Of a stretch of 59,588 nt of DNA, positions 21,603 through 33,902 are shown in pieces (the stretch's first letter is position 1; each line of letters opens with the position of its first letter). The stretch covers positions 1-59,588 of the forward strand of contig JAVKOQ010000319.1 in NCBI GenBank assembly GCA_031835245.1, read 5' to 3'. Source of the stretch: Balamuthia mandrillaris. Its lineage: Eukaryota > Discosea > Longamoebia > Balamuthiidae. The notes beneath the pieces are model-generated. The model did no database searches. It saw only the letters and a program-made list of their open reading frames with translations, and was not told where the DNA came from. Both the position numbers and the translations under genes were made by a program.

Positions 21603-21857
21603 CTTTCTCTTTCCTCTCTGTAGAATGGAGCTGTTATTGGGTTCATTTGTCACGGTGCGTGGGTGCCCATCAGCGCCAAGATCGTCAAAGGAAAGAGGGT
21701 GACCAGCCACTTTGCTGTGCGTGACGACCTGGAGAACGCCGGTGCCGAGTGGGTGGACGAGCCCTGCGTGGTGGATGGCAAGCTGGTCACTGCCCAGCTG
21801 CCCAAGGACCTTCCCGCCTTCATGAAGGCCATTCTCTCTCTTTTGGAACAACAATAA
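21218..21857 (+). CDS. DJ-1/PfpI family protein (C56 peptidase/deglycase-like)
   Basis: Two exons, join(21218..21517, 21624..21857), 177 aa, normal for the family. GLCVVLVEDTYECLEYHYPKL starts the Rossmann-like fold; LVVPGGFCTDRLRRFPE is the strand-loop before the active site; VIGFICHGAWV (Cys about residue 109) is the nucleophile elbow, with the following His completing the G-x-C-H-G signature of PfpI-type members; TSHFAVRDDLENAGAEWVDEPCVVDGKLVTAQLP is the conserved C-terminal half. Members act as chaperone, deglycase or amidase; which activity applies here cannot be told from sequence. A CT-rich intron ends CTGTAG before NGAVIGF. Start ATG 21218 is the first ATG in this frame with a plausible N-terminus. 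Confidence 0.92.
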
Positions 21858-21881
21858 GATGGAAATGGAATTTTGTACCCT

Positions 21882-21925
<44 letters not shown>

Positions 21926-21961
21926 CTGCTCTTCTCACCCCATAGCGAACGCTAATCTCGC

Positions 21962-21973
21962 TTCGCATGCGAA
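21962..21973. promoter_or_regulatory. Perfect 12-bp palindrome TTCGCATGCGAA, copy 1
   Basis: Between the convergent 3' ends of DJ-1 and the RRM gene. An identical palindrome lies at 25002-25013 on the other side of the RRM gene. Directly visible; role unknown. Confidence 0.6.
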
Positions 21974-22036
21974 AGAGACAGTGTAAAGCAAAGCTTCATT
22001 TCAAAGAGACAACAAAAACAAAAAGGTTTGTTACTT

Positions 22037-24644
22037 TTACTTTGTGGCCCATGGGGGTGGAGGGTAAGCGCCTTGGTGATGGGGTGGTTGCTGGGAAGGA
22101 TGGTGTTGGTGGTGGAGTGGTGGTGGCATCTTATGCATACCTGGAGCAGCTCCGCCAGAAGTAGGAGGAGCCATGATGCCCTGCGGTAAACTATTGTAGA
22201 AGCCAGCCAGCGATCGACCTGCCGAAGAAGCGGAAGAAGGCATTCCTCCATAAAATCCAGACCCTCCTGCCCCTCCAGAAGGATACGGCTGTTGCTGTTG
22301 TGGAGGAAATGGATAAGGTTGGTGAGGTTGATGAGCTCCTTGTTGTGACGGTGGCAGCGAGGGTCTTTGTTGTTGATGCTGAGGGTGGAAGGAAGAGGAG
22401 GAAGCAGAGGAAGAAGGAGGATGAGAAGAGGAGGAAGAGGAGAGCAAAGAAGAGGAAGAGGAAGAAGAGGAAGTCGGGGAAAGCAAGGAAGCTAGCGAGG
22501 CCTCATTCAAAAGTTGGTTCAGCGAGCCGTTTTGTAGACTTTGCAAAAGATTGGAATCAATGGTGGGAGCAGAAGACGACGAAGAACTGCTGTTGGAAGA
22601 AGCAGTGGCGCTCGAAGTGCCACTGGCAGACGGACCAGCAGCAGAGTACCAACCTGAGGAAGAGGAAGAAGCAGCAGAGGAAGAGGAAGAAGGAGCAGCA
22701 GAGGTTGTCGCTGGCTGTGCGGAGGTTGGAGGGAAAAGACTGGACAAGAAGTTGGAGGTTGTGGAGCTAGTCATAGAACTCAACGTTGAAGATGGTGGCT
22801 GGTTGTAGTTACTTGAGTTCGAAAGGCCTCCACCACCAGAAGACAATGACGAAGCTGGAGGCTGTTGGTGTTGTGGTTGTTGTTGGTTCATGCTGCTTAG
22901 GACTTGTTGCAAGCTGTTAAGGACATCCGCTGTGTTTGTGTTGGAAGGACCGAGCGATGATGATGCTGGAACAGAAGAGTAGCCGGAAGAAGCCGACGAC
23001 GACGAAGGATAAAAGGAAGACGGCGGGGCTGATTGTTGTGACACGGATGAACCTACACCACCAAGACCCAGACCCAGACCCAGACCACCAGTGAGAGCGC
23101 CGAGATTCAAGCCAGCCAAAGGATGGTTGACGGAAGGAGCGGGAGTGAGACCTCCTACGCCTGCTCCTCCTCCTGTTGCTGCTTGGGCTGTGGCAAGTTG
23201 GGATATCAATTGGGCCAACAACTGTTGTTGCTGTTGTTGGGCAGGTGGAAATACGGAGGCGTTTAGTGGAGGTCTTTCCTCACGAGCAATGATGTCTAAC
23301 GCCTCATCACAACTCACTGCACGAAAGACTGGAAAAAATAAAAAAGCTTTTAGTTCAGGTGTTCGCTTTTGAGGCAGGAAGGAACAAAGACAGAGAGAAA
23401 AGGGATGGGAGAGAAAGAAAACCTTGATTTCTGCCACCAGGTCGAATTACGTGGACGTCCGTAGTACCAAGTCTCTCGTGTTGGCTTCCTACGACAAGGA
23501 CATAGCGCATACCCCTACGCTCGGCTCTTTGGACAGCATCATTGGTGGTCATTCGGTCGATAAAATAGGTCTCAACTCCAGTCAAACCAAGACGGTCTTC
23601 CAGCATACGTCTCACCGATGTAGCATAGCTCCTACGAGAAGAGAGAAAAAGAGAGTAGAAACAAAACAGGAAGGACGAGAGAAAAGAGAGCCTTCATCAG
23701 CACAGGTCATAGGAAAGCATGGAAAAGACCCAAGCGTCATCACCACCGATGCGAAAATACCATCGCAAGATTTAACGTAGAGAGAGAGAGAGAGAGAGAG
23801 AGACGGCTATCGACTTGGGGCTCATAAAAAAGAAACAGGCCGAGGGTGAAGAAGAGGAAAATAAAAGAAATAAACGGACAGAGAAAAAACTGACAAACCA
23901 CACCAACATCATCAGACTGCAACATACAACAACAACACACAACGAAAGAAAGAAAAGAAAAAGAAAAGAGACAAGGAAAACAAACCTTTGCTGCTGGCTA
24001 AGGTAGACAACCTTGCAAATGGTGGGTTGGTTAGAAGAAGCAGTAGAAGACAAAGTACTACCGACACTCCCTCTGCCGACCGGCTCCGTCGGCGGACCTC
24101 CTCCACGCCTTAGTTCCGGAGGTGGACTGTCGAAGCGACTACGTGGACGTTTCCTTGGGCCACCTCTATCTCGCTCTCTACTGTCTCTGTCGCCATCTCT
24201 GTCTCTATCCCTGTCCCCGTCTCTATGAGGATCGTCCCGCAAATCGGCTCTACCACGTTTAGGCTTTGGCTCGCGGTTGTCTGCGAGGTTGAGGTCGATG
24301 CGAAGGCCACCTATGAGACGGCCGTTCTCGGCCTGGATGGCCCTTTGGGCGGCTTCGGGCGTCTCATACTGGATGAAGCCAAAGCTGCGACGCAGGACGA
24401 TCTCCTCCCTGATCTCTCCGTACTTGCTGAATATGTCATAGAGCTCCCTGCGGGAGGTCTTCTCAGAGGCCAGGTTGCCCAAAAAGATGCGACAATTGGG
24501 GGGACGTGTGGACGGGTCTCTTGCGGCGGCTGAGCCTGAGCCTCCTCCTCCTCCTCCTCCTCCTCCTGCACTACCTCCTCTACCACCAGGACCCGCGTTG
24601 CTGGGGCCGTCGTAATCGTGGACATCAGAGGAAGGCTGTTGCAT
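22037..24644 (-). CDS. RRM plus anticodon-binding-domain protein, NCOA5-like
   Basis: Three coding exons, complement(22037..23328, 23423..23631, 23986..24644), 719 aa. After a Gly-rich start comes one RRM (RNP2 CRIFLGNL about 52-59, RNP1 RSFGFIQYE about 86-94), then an Arg/Asp-rich RD/RS stretch, then about residues 212-310 a domain starting SYATSVRRMLEDRLGLTGVE with RYVLVVGSQHERLGTTDVHVI, the texture of the HGTP anticodon-binding fold found in nuclear receptor coactivator 5. The last 400 residues are Ser/Gln/Pro/Gly-rich and disordered. Probably a nuclear RNA-binding or splicing/transcription cofactor. The start is uncertain: the frame stays open 24 nt upstream to a possible acceptor at about 24668, so a 5' exon may exist. 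Confidence 0.75.
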
Positions 24645-25400
24645 GATCAAATGGCCTTGCTTGGATCTAAAACAAGAAGGGAGGAGGTGAACATAGGGAC
24701 AAAATATATCAAAAACAAGACAGAGGAAAGGAGCAACGAAGAGAGAGAGCGATGGGAGGTAAAAGCGTAGTAGGGAAAAGAGATAGGTACGGAATGGGTC
24801 GAACGACAAAAAAAAAGTCTATCTACTGACGCAGGACTTCAAAATACTTCTTCTACTGGCAGCCAAATAGATGGAAGGAGGAAGTGGGGGCAAAAAAAAA
24901 AAATAATCAGGAGTCCGTTTCTGCTGGAATGCTCTCTAGTGCTCTACGCTTCCTTTTTATCTTTCTTCTTTCTGGCTGTAGCCGTTTCTTTAACCTTTCC
25001 CTTCGCATGCGAAGTGCAACGGGAGCGCCCTCACTAACATTTGTCCACATGCCTCAGGTTTGGCGACTTGCCATTTCATGAGACATAAACTTCCCTTGTC
25101 CTCTTTGACACCCTCATCGAACCCTAATGGCAGCAACCCTAACCTAAAATTAATGATATTTCAAGTCGACATAAATCCACACACCAATCAAAAATCAGAA
25201 ATGTCTACAAAATAGATCAGATCACAGACTGGGATTAAATAAAAAATAAAGAAAGGAAAGACAACCGGGTGGCTCAGAGCAAAGCAGCCGATCCTGCCAA
25301 ACCCTCCTGACCGCGGCAGGCCCCCACAAGCGGTGTGGCTCTTTCTTCATTGTCGTTTCGGCTATTGCAGTTAGAGGAAGCCTTCACCACCACCACCACC
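24645..25400. promoter_or_regulatory. Divergent promoter region, NCOA5-like/GDP-fucose transporter
   Basis: 756 bp. Contains the possible acceptor for a 5' exon of the NCOA5-like gene, the second TTCGCATGCGAA palindrome (25002-25013), two AACCCTAA-type words (about 25122-25144) and GTCGAC at 25165-25170, 231 bp before the transporter start. No coding signal. Confidence 0.5.
25002..25013. promoter_or_regulatory. Perfect 12-bp palindrome TTCGCATGCGAA, copy 2
   Basis: Identical to 21962-21973; here upstream of the NCOA5-like gene, about 360 bp from its ATG and about 390 bp from the transporter ATG. Confidence 0.6.
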
Positions 25401-27126
25401 ATGCGTGAACGAAAGGAGGACCCCGGCAGGGAGTCCCATCCAGGCGACAGGGACCAACATGAATCACAACAACAAAAGTACCCTCCTCTTTATCTTTTTT
25501 TTCCTCCTCCCTATGTCCTTACGTTCAACCAAAAAAAAGTTGGCAAATCTTTGGAGCCGTCTCCTTCTACTTTATTTCCAGCATCGCTCTCGTCTTCCTC
25601 AACAAAATGCTGCTCAACAACTTTGAGTACGAGCTGCCGCTCTTCAGCGTTTGGTTCCAGCTGATCGTGGCCATCGTCTGCGTCTGTGCCTTGGGCTTCC
25701 TGGGGCAGAGAGTCAGCCAGGTCTCCTTCATACCGCCCGCCTCGTTTGACATTGACACCGCCAAGCATATAGTGCCGCTGGCCTGTATATTCGTGTGCAT
25801 GGTTGCTACTAGCAACCTCACATTGCAGTTCTCTGAAGTCTCTTTCTATCAGGTATTCTTTCTTGCCATTATTTTCTTTCTTGTCGTTTCTTTCTTTCTT
25901 CTGCAAGCATGTATTAACAGGAACCATCTAAACTTCAAACCAAAAAGGTCGTTAGGTCATTAACCATTTTGTTCAGCATAGCGTTGACCTACGTTTTGCT
26001 CGACAAAACTACCTCATTGGCCGCGATGCGCGCCTGTTTGGTGGTTGTTGTGGGCTTTGTGCTGGGAGTGAAGGGCGAGGTGAATTTTAACTTTTTGAGC
26101 GTGGTGTTTGGAACTTCCTCCAGTTTCTTTGTTGCACTCTACAGGTAAGTGACATTCTCGCAAGAACTTTCATTTGTGGGTTTACTCACTTTGGTGACTT
26201 TTAATCCATCAGCATCTATGTAAAGAAAAAAAGTGCTGTTGTCAACGATAACCAATGGTACTTTCTTTTTTCTTTCCTTGTTCTTTTCCATCATCCTTCT
26301 TTTTTTCATTCAGCTTTGTCTTTCACATTCTTTTTGTTTTCTTTCGGTGCACTACCTTCTTGCTCTTGCTCTTGTCTTCTTGTTTTTCCTTCTTCTCCGT
26401 CATCATCATTATCATCATTATCTTCTTCTCTTCACATCCTAACTTACCTTATCCTATTTTCTTTATTCGTTCCCTAAAAGGCAGCTGTTAATGTATAATA
26501 ACGTCTTAGCGGCGGTGTTGCTGTTGCCCATTGTGTTGATGTCCGGCGAAGCATCAATGCTGCTTCACTCCAAGATGTTTTGGCAGAGAGACTATTGGTT
26601 CACCATGATCATCACCGGTGTTTTCGGCTTCCTCATCAACATTGCCACTTTCCTTCAAATCAAATACACGAGCGCTCTCACTCACAACCTCTCAGGCACT
26701 GCCAAGGCTTGTGTGCAAACGGTTCTCTCCATTTTTATATGGCGCAATCCTGTTTCGCTCATGGTATTTCTTCTTTCTTTCGGGTTTTTGCTTCTCTGTG
26801 TCTTTTCTTCGTTCTCTCTTTCGCTTTACTCTTTTCTGCTTCTCTTCTTTCTTCTTCTCCTCCCCTTATCTTATTTCTCACTTCTCTTTTCTCTCGCTTT
26901 CTCACATCTTTCGAACAAAAAGAACGCGATTGGTATCTTCCTGGTCATCATCGGTTCGTTCTGGTACAGCCGAGTGCGCTACTTTGAAATGTTGGAGCAA
27001 CAACAGCAACAACAACTCGCCAAGTCCAAAGAAGCCCTCACTTCCATCTCCATTGTACCCATTTCCTCTTCTTCCCGAGAGGACATCGACCACCCCAACA
27101 ACAGCAAATCGCGCAGAGAAGAGTAA
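25401..27126 (+). CDS. SLC35C1: GDP-fucose transporter (SLC35C1 family)
   Basis: Six exons, join(25401..25477, 25540..25852, 25948..26144, 26213..26257, 26481..26763, 26923..27126), 372 aa (human 364). Multi-pass: successive hydrophobic segments from WQIFGAVSFYFISS onward. Family-specific blocks are all present: ALVFLNKMLL, VVRSLTILFSIALTYVLL with TTS, FGTSSSFFVALYSIYVKK, WQLLMYNNVLAAVLLLP, GFLINIATFLQIKYTSALTH and NLSGTAKACVQTVL, which match the GDP-fucose transporter rather than other nucleotide-sugar carriers. It exchanges GDP-fucose for GMP into the Golgi lumen. The C-terminal tail is Gln-rich and Ser-rich. Intron 3 (26145..26212) shares its 3' 60 nt with an intron of the RasGEF gene. Confidence 0.92.
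26153..26212 (+). repeat. Shared intron 3' element, copy A
   Basis: The last 60 nt of GDP-fucose transporter intron 3, 57/60 identical to 56479-56538, the last 60 nt of RasGEF intron 10. Both copies run in the sense of their gene and end at the acceptor AG. Includes a small hairpin GTGGG-TTTA-CTCAC and the end TTTTAATCCATCAG. Confidence 0.9.
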
Positions 27127-27181
27127 AGAAAGAAAGAACGCAAAGAAAGAAAGAAGAATCACTTTGTTCAACTGGTTTTTT

Positions 27182-28218
27182 TTAAACACCCAACTCCTCA
27201 TCCGCCGCACAAGGGTCAGGCACAGGAACATCCGCAGCAAGGGCCACCGCGAACTCGTGGTTGGCCACCAAAGTGTCCTCGAGGCAGGTCTCGCAAACGT
27301 TTTGAAGGGCGTTCAACCAAGTGACCAGCTCCACCTGCAGGGTGCCGTCGAGGGGGTCGTACCTCCCGGCCAGCTCCTTGAGCTCCTCCAACTTTTGGAC
27401 GGTGGTCTCAACGGCCTTGAGGATCTCCTGGTTGGTGTACAAGAGGAGCAGGCGGTCGACCTCCTCGATGGGACGACCCAAAAAGTCCTCGCAGTCGCAG
27501 GTGTTGGCTCCGAAACCCTCTTGGTCGGGGCACAGTCCGCACTCATCACGAGCTGTTGTTGTGGAGTGTTTCATGAGAAGACAACCAAAGCAGAGACAGA
27601 AAGAGAGCAACATAGAACAAAGAAGAGTAAGCACAAAAGACGAAAGAGAAAGAGAAAGGAAACAAAAAAGATCTTTAGAGGAATGAAAGAACAAAGGGGA
27701 AACAAAAACAGAGAACGAAAACGAAGAAGGATAAACGAACCGGCATCATCACAAACGCGAATGTCGCACTTCTCGCCGGTCCAACCAGCCTCGCACTCAC
27801 AAAAGTCAGTGCCGATGCAGTTGCCGTGGCCGGTACACCAGTTGACGCCAAAGCAGGTCTTCTCGACGCTTCTCAGCAGCAGCTTGCCGCCGTTCTCGAT
27901 CTTCAGATTGTGGCCGGCGCCGAGCCTGACCTGGGAGACGTGGCGCTGGTCATCAATGACGGAGGAGGATGCGCTGGCCAGGTTGAAGGGATCAATGTCC
28001 AGTCCGACGAGGGAGGTCACGTCGGGGGCCGCGGGGGGTCTAGTGTCAGGGAAAACCCAGTTATCTGTCGTACCCCAGTCCCCGCCCGCTCCCGCGGAGC
28101 TCGACCAGTAGATGTCACGGGCGCACTCTGCGGGGGCTCCCTGAGCTCTCACCTCCAACACCACTGCCATCATCACCGTAGCCATGAGAGCTACGAAAAC
28201 GCTGTTTCGAGAGGTCAT
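27182..28218 (-). CDS. Secreted EGF-like domain protein
   Basis: Two exons, complement(27182..27552, 27741..28218), 282 aa. Signal peptide at about 1-26 (SVFVALMATVMMAVVLEVRA). Residues 35-120 include a VTSLVGLDIDPFNLA...DDQRHVSQVRLGAGHNLKI block with the feel of a beta-helix or carbohydrate-surface module. About 125-160 is one EGF-like unit: CFGVNWCTGHGNC then GTDFCECEAGWTGEKC, with six Cys in EGF spacing. A second Cys cluster (CGLCPDQEGFGANTCDCEDF) follows, then a helical, acidic C-terminal half. No TM segment or GPI tail is visible, so it is probably secreted. Function unknown. The intervening 188-nt intron is A/G-rich. Confidence 0.8.
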
Positions 28219-29011
28219 TTTTTTTTTATGTGTTGTGGCTTCTTTCGCTTGTTATTATCTTCAACTCTCTTTCGGTTACGCAGACAGGATTCGGCAAAGA
28301 TGCAAAGCAGGAGGGAGCGACGAGGAGAGAGAAATAGGATAGAGAACAACTCTTGATCAGAATCACTGAAACCTCTTCAACACTTTGGGATAGAGGAAAC
28401 AAGAACGAACAACAGAAACATAAAGCGGAAACAACTACCTCGAAGAGCCTTCCTCCAAAAAGCTATGCCCGTCTCTGGGTTCCTTCAAGCTTTTCTTTTT
28501 TTTTGGCTTCTTCTGAACCCACAGAGGAGGTGCGCCTTTTTTTTTTATCCAACCAACAACTGGGGATGTGCTATAAAAGCTGAAACTAATTTAGAATTCT
28601 AAGTTTTAAAACAAATTTATTTTTTTTGATTGGGAAGTCAAGCTTTATTATTTTCATTGGGGAATTTTTTTCTTTGTTGGTTTTGTTCACGAGTTGTCTT
28701 TTGGTGGAGCTCAACTGTCGGCTGTGATCCTTGTCTTCCTGCTATTTTGGACGTCTTTTTCTCTTCTCCATGGCCCAAATATGGAAAATACGAAACGGCA
28801 CGAACCAATAGCTTAAACTCCGTTTATAAGTATGGTAACCATTGGTGGAAATTACGAATTCCGGCGTTCCGAGTCGACACGATGAATCTAGAAGAAATTT
28901 CGTGTGAATGCTTACCTCAGCACCTGTTAAATTTTGAATTAGAGAAACGTTAAATTTTAAATTTCGTAACCAAAAGAAAAAAGAAAGAGAGCTCTTTTTT
29001 TGTGTGGAGAG
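28219..29011. promoter_or_regulatory. Divergent promoter region, EGF protein/BICRA
   Basis: 793 bp, AT-rich with T and A homopolymers. GTCGAC at 28873-28878 lies 134 bp before the BICRA start. No coding potential seen on either strand. Confidence 0.5.
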
Positions 29012-30645
29012 ATGCAACAACAGCAGCAACCAGGTAGCGGTGTTGCTGCTACTGCTGCAGCGCCATCCTCCCAAACCTCCGCCAGCGCGCCGCTGCACGC
29101 CAACACCTACTACGCATCGGGTAGCAGTGGCGGCAGCGGCAGCAACCAACATCATCAAAATCAAGGCCTGCATCATCATGCTCATCCACAGCACTACGCG
29201 CAACCTTCTGCTACGACGCCGCCGCCGTACTACCCTCCACCCGCTTTTACGGCCGCTCGTCCAGTGGCTCCTGGAGGTCACACGCACTCCTACTCCTCCT
29301 CCGCTCCCCCATCGCTCCCTCACATCCAACGCCCGCAAAACGGCTCACCGGCTCACACGCCATCCTCATCCACGCCCGTGCATCGTGTCACCACCGCTCC
29401 AACTACTGGGATTACCGCCGACATGAGCATCACGAGCGATCCAACGAGAGCTTCCACCAGTGCACCCTCTTCTTCTTCTTCTTTGCCGTACTACCCCACG
29501 ACGACCACCTTCTCGCCCTCTCCTATTCCGTTTTACGCTCCTTCTCCTTCTTCTTCTTCGTCTTCTTCAAATGCTAAACAACCATCTTCAATGGATGTGG
29601 TAACGCCTTCCGCTGCCGTTAGGACAACCCACTCGGCCCCTCATTCGCATCCCTCTCGCTCTGCCTCTCCTTACCCAACAGCTTTGCCCGCTGTAACGCC
29701 ACCCCATCGAAGCCCTTCGCTTCCTCCCACAAAGCCACAAACCCCGCATCAAACTCCGGAACAACAAACCATGTACAAAGAAAATGAACAGTACTGTTTC
29801 CCTTCTCTTCTTTTCTCTAAACTCTATTTCTTGCTGCTTCTTTCTGCTTCTCTTTCCTCTGTTTCTTCTTCATTGTTGTTATTACTTCTTCTTCCTACGT
29901 TCTACGTTCTGCTTCTCTCCGCTGCTTCCCTCCTCTCGTTCGCTCGCTCTTATTTCTCACTTTGACTTCCCTCATAGAATCGCGCGGTTAAACGCAGAAC
30001 GCCAAAAAGCACTCCAGCCTGACTACCTCACTCCTTTTGCCAATCTTCAAGATGCCTTGCTCCGGCTGTCGGCCTATCACGTCCTAGACATCCCTCTTCC
30101 TGACTCCATTTCGTCCGAAGAACGTGCGTCTCAACCCTCTTTTTTCTTGCTTGTCGTTTCTTGTTTGTTTCCTTCCTTACTTGTTGTTTCTTTCTTATTC
30201 CTTGTTTGTGGTGATTTAAAAAAAAAAACAAGTGGAAAAAGGACGACAAAAAGCAGTGATGGAAGCAGGCGTCAGAGTGGCCAAAGTGCAGGAAAGTCTT
30301 CTCGCAGAAGTGCAACAGCGAATGCACTATCCTCTCCCGGAGGACACTTTGCTTTGCAACAAGCTGCTCTACTATGACGAAGCACGCGAGCACGAGCACA
30401 TGCGCGCTCGCCATCAACTTTATCAACAGCAACAACAAACACAGCAGCCGCAACAGCAGCAGCGGTTGAGCCAACCTTCTTCCGCGCCATCAACTTTACC
30501 AACAACAACAACAACACAACAGCAGCCAACTGCTGCTCTGCCTGTTATCATGCCACCGCCATCACAGCCACAACCACAGCAACAGCCACAACGGCCGTCT
30601 TCGCTTCCTCCTTCCTCTTCTGTAACGACCACATCCTCGAATTGA
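29012..30645 (+). CDS. BICRA: GLTSCR1/BICRA-type SWI/SNF (ncBAF) subunit
   Basis: Three exons, join(29012..29790, 29978..30123, 30233..30645), 445 aa. The first 255 residues are disordered (Gln, Ser, Pro, His). The diagnostic part is about 262-350: ERQKALQPDYLTPFANLQDALLRL, then SAYHVLDIPLPD and a helical stretch ending EVQQRMHYPLPEDTLLCNKLL. That order, LQPDYxTPFxxxxDALxRLxxYHV, is the conserved GLTSCR1 domain of BICRA/BICRAL, which binds the BRG1-type ATPase core in the non-canonical BAF complex. The C-terminus is again Gln/Pro-rich. The exon 2/3 junction has donor GTGCGT and an A-rich acceptor (A10 then CAAG). Assignment rests on this one domain but the match is close. Confidence 0.85.
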
Positions 30646-30780
30646 AAAGATTTTTTTAGAAAAAAACCAGAGAGGCTTCGCCACTCGCTTTTTTTTTTTG
30701 GGTAAGCTGCTACAGTTGTTGTTGAGAGACGGAGAAAAGAGAGTGCTGAGTAGAGTGACTTGGAGGCATTGAGTGGATCA

Positions 30781-33431
<2,651 letters not shown>

Positions 33432-33902
33432 GTTTCTTTGTGCGTGCGTTCGGATGGATGAATGGAATGGTTCTGACTGCGGGCTTCAACTTCCACCGCA
33501 CTTCGTTCCTATTCTTTCTTCGCTACCAACTTTTTTTTTTGTTTGTTGGTTTCGAAATTATAATGATAGTAATACCGAAGTTGGACACTTTTGGCGGAGA
33601 GGCAAGTATGGCAGGAGAAATTGCCTTGATCGGGAACAGATCTTGCTGGGAGGAAGGGGAATAATTCGAGGGTTCCCCCGCCTCATTTTGTGCGGATACT
33701 CTGTGATCTGTCCGGGTGTGCCGTTACCTGGCTGGGACCGAGCGAATCATGTCGTCCCGACAGCACCGCTTGGGCGAAGAGGACGACCGTTGTTCCAAGA
33801 AGCTTCTCCCTCTCTCTCTCTCTCTCTCTCCCCTGCCTGCATAGATAACCCCAAAAAACGAAGCGGTCCTGCGGTGCCGCTTGTGCAGCTGCTGGTACAT
33901 CC
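33432..33902. promoter_or_regulatory. Divergent promoter region, triple-PH/Rictor
   Basis: 471 bp of mixed sequence with a CT tract (33808-33829). No motif of the GTCGAC type. One small plus-strand ORF here is not supported by splicing. Confidence 0.45.

Noticed and set aside
25115-25145. Telomere-like AACCCTAA words
   Set aside because: Only two imperfect words, not a tandem array; inside a gene-dense region.
25262-25345. tRNA-like string CCGGGTGGCTCAGAGC before the GDP-fucose transporter
   Set aside because: Resembles a D-arm only; there is no TpsiC GGTTCGA box or acceptor stem pairing.
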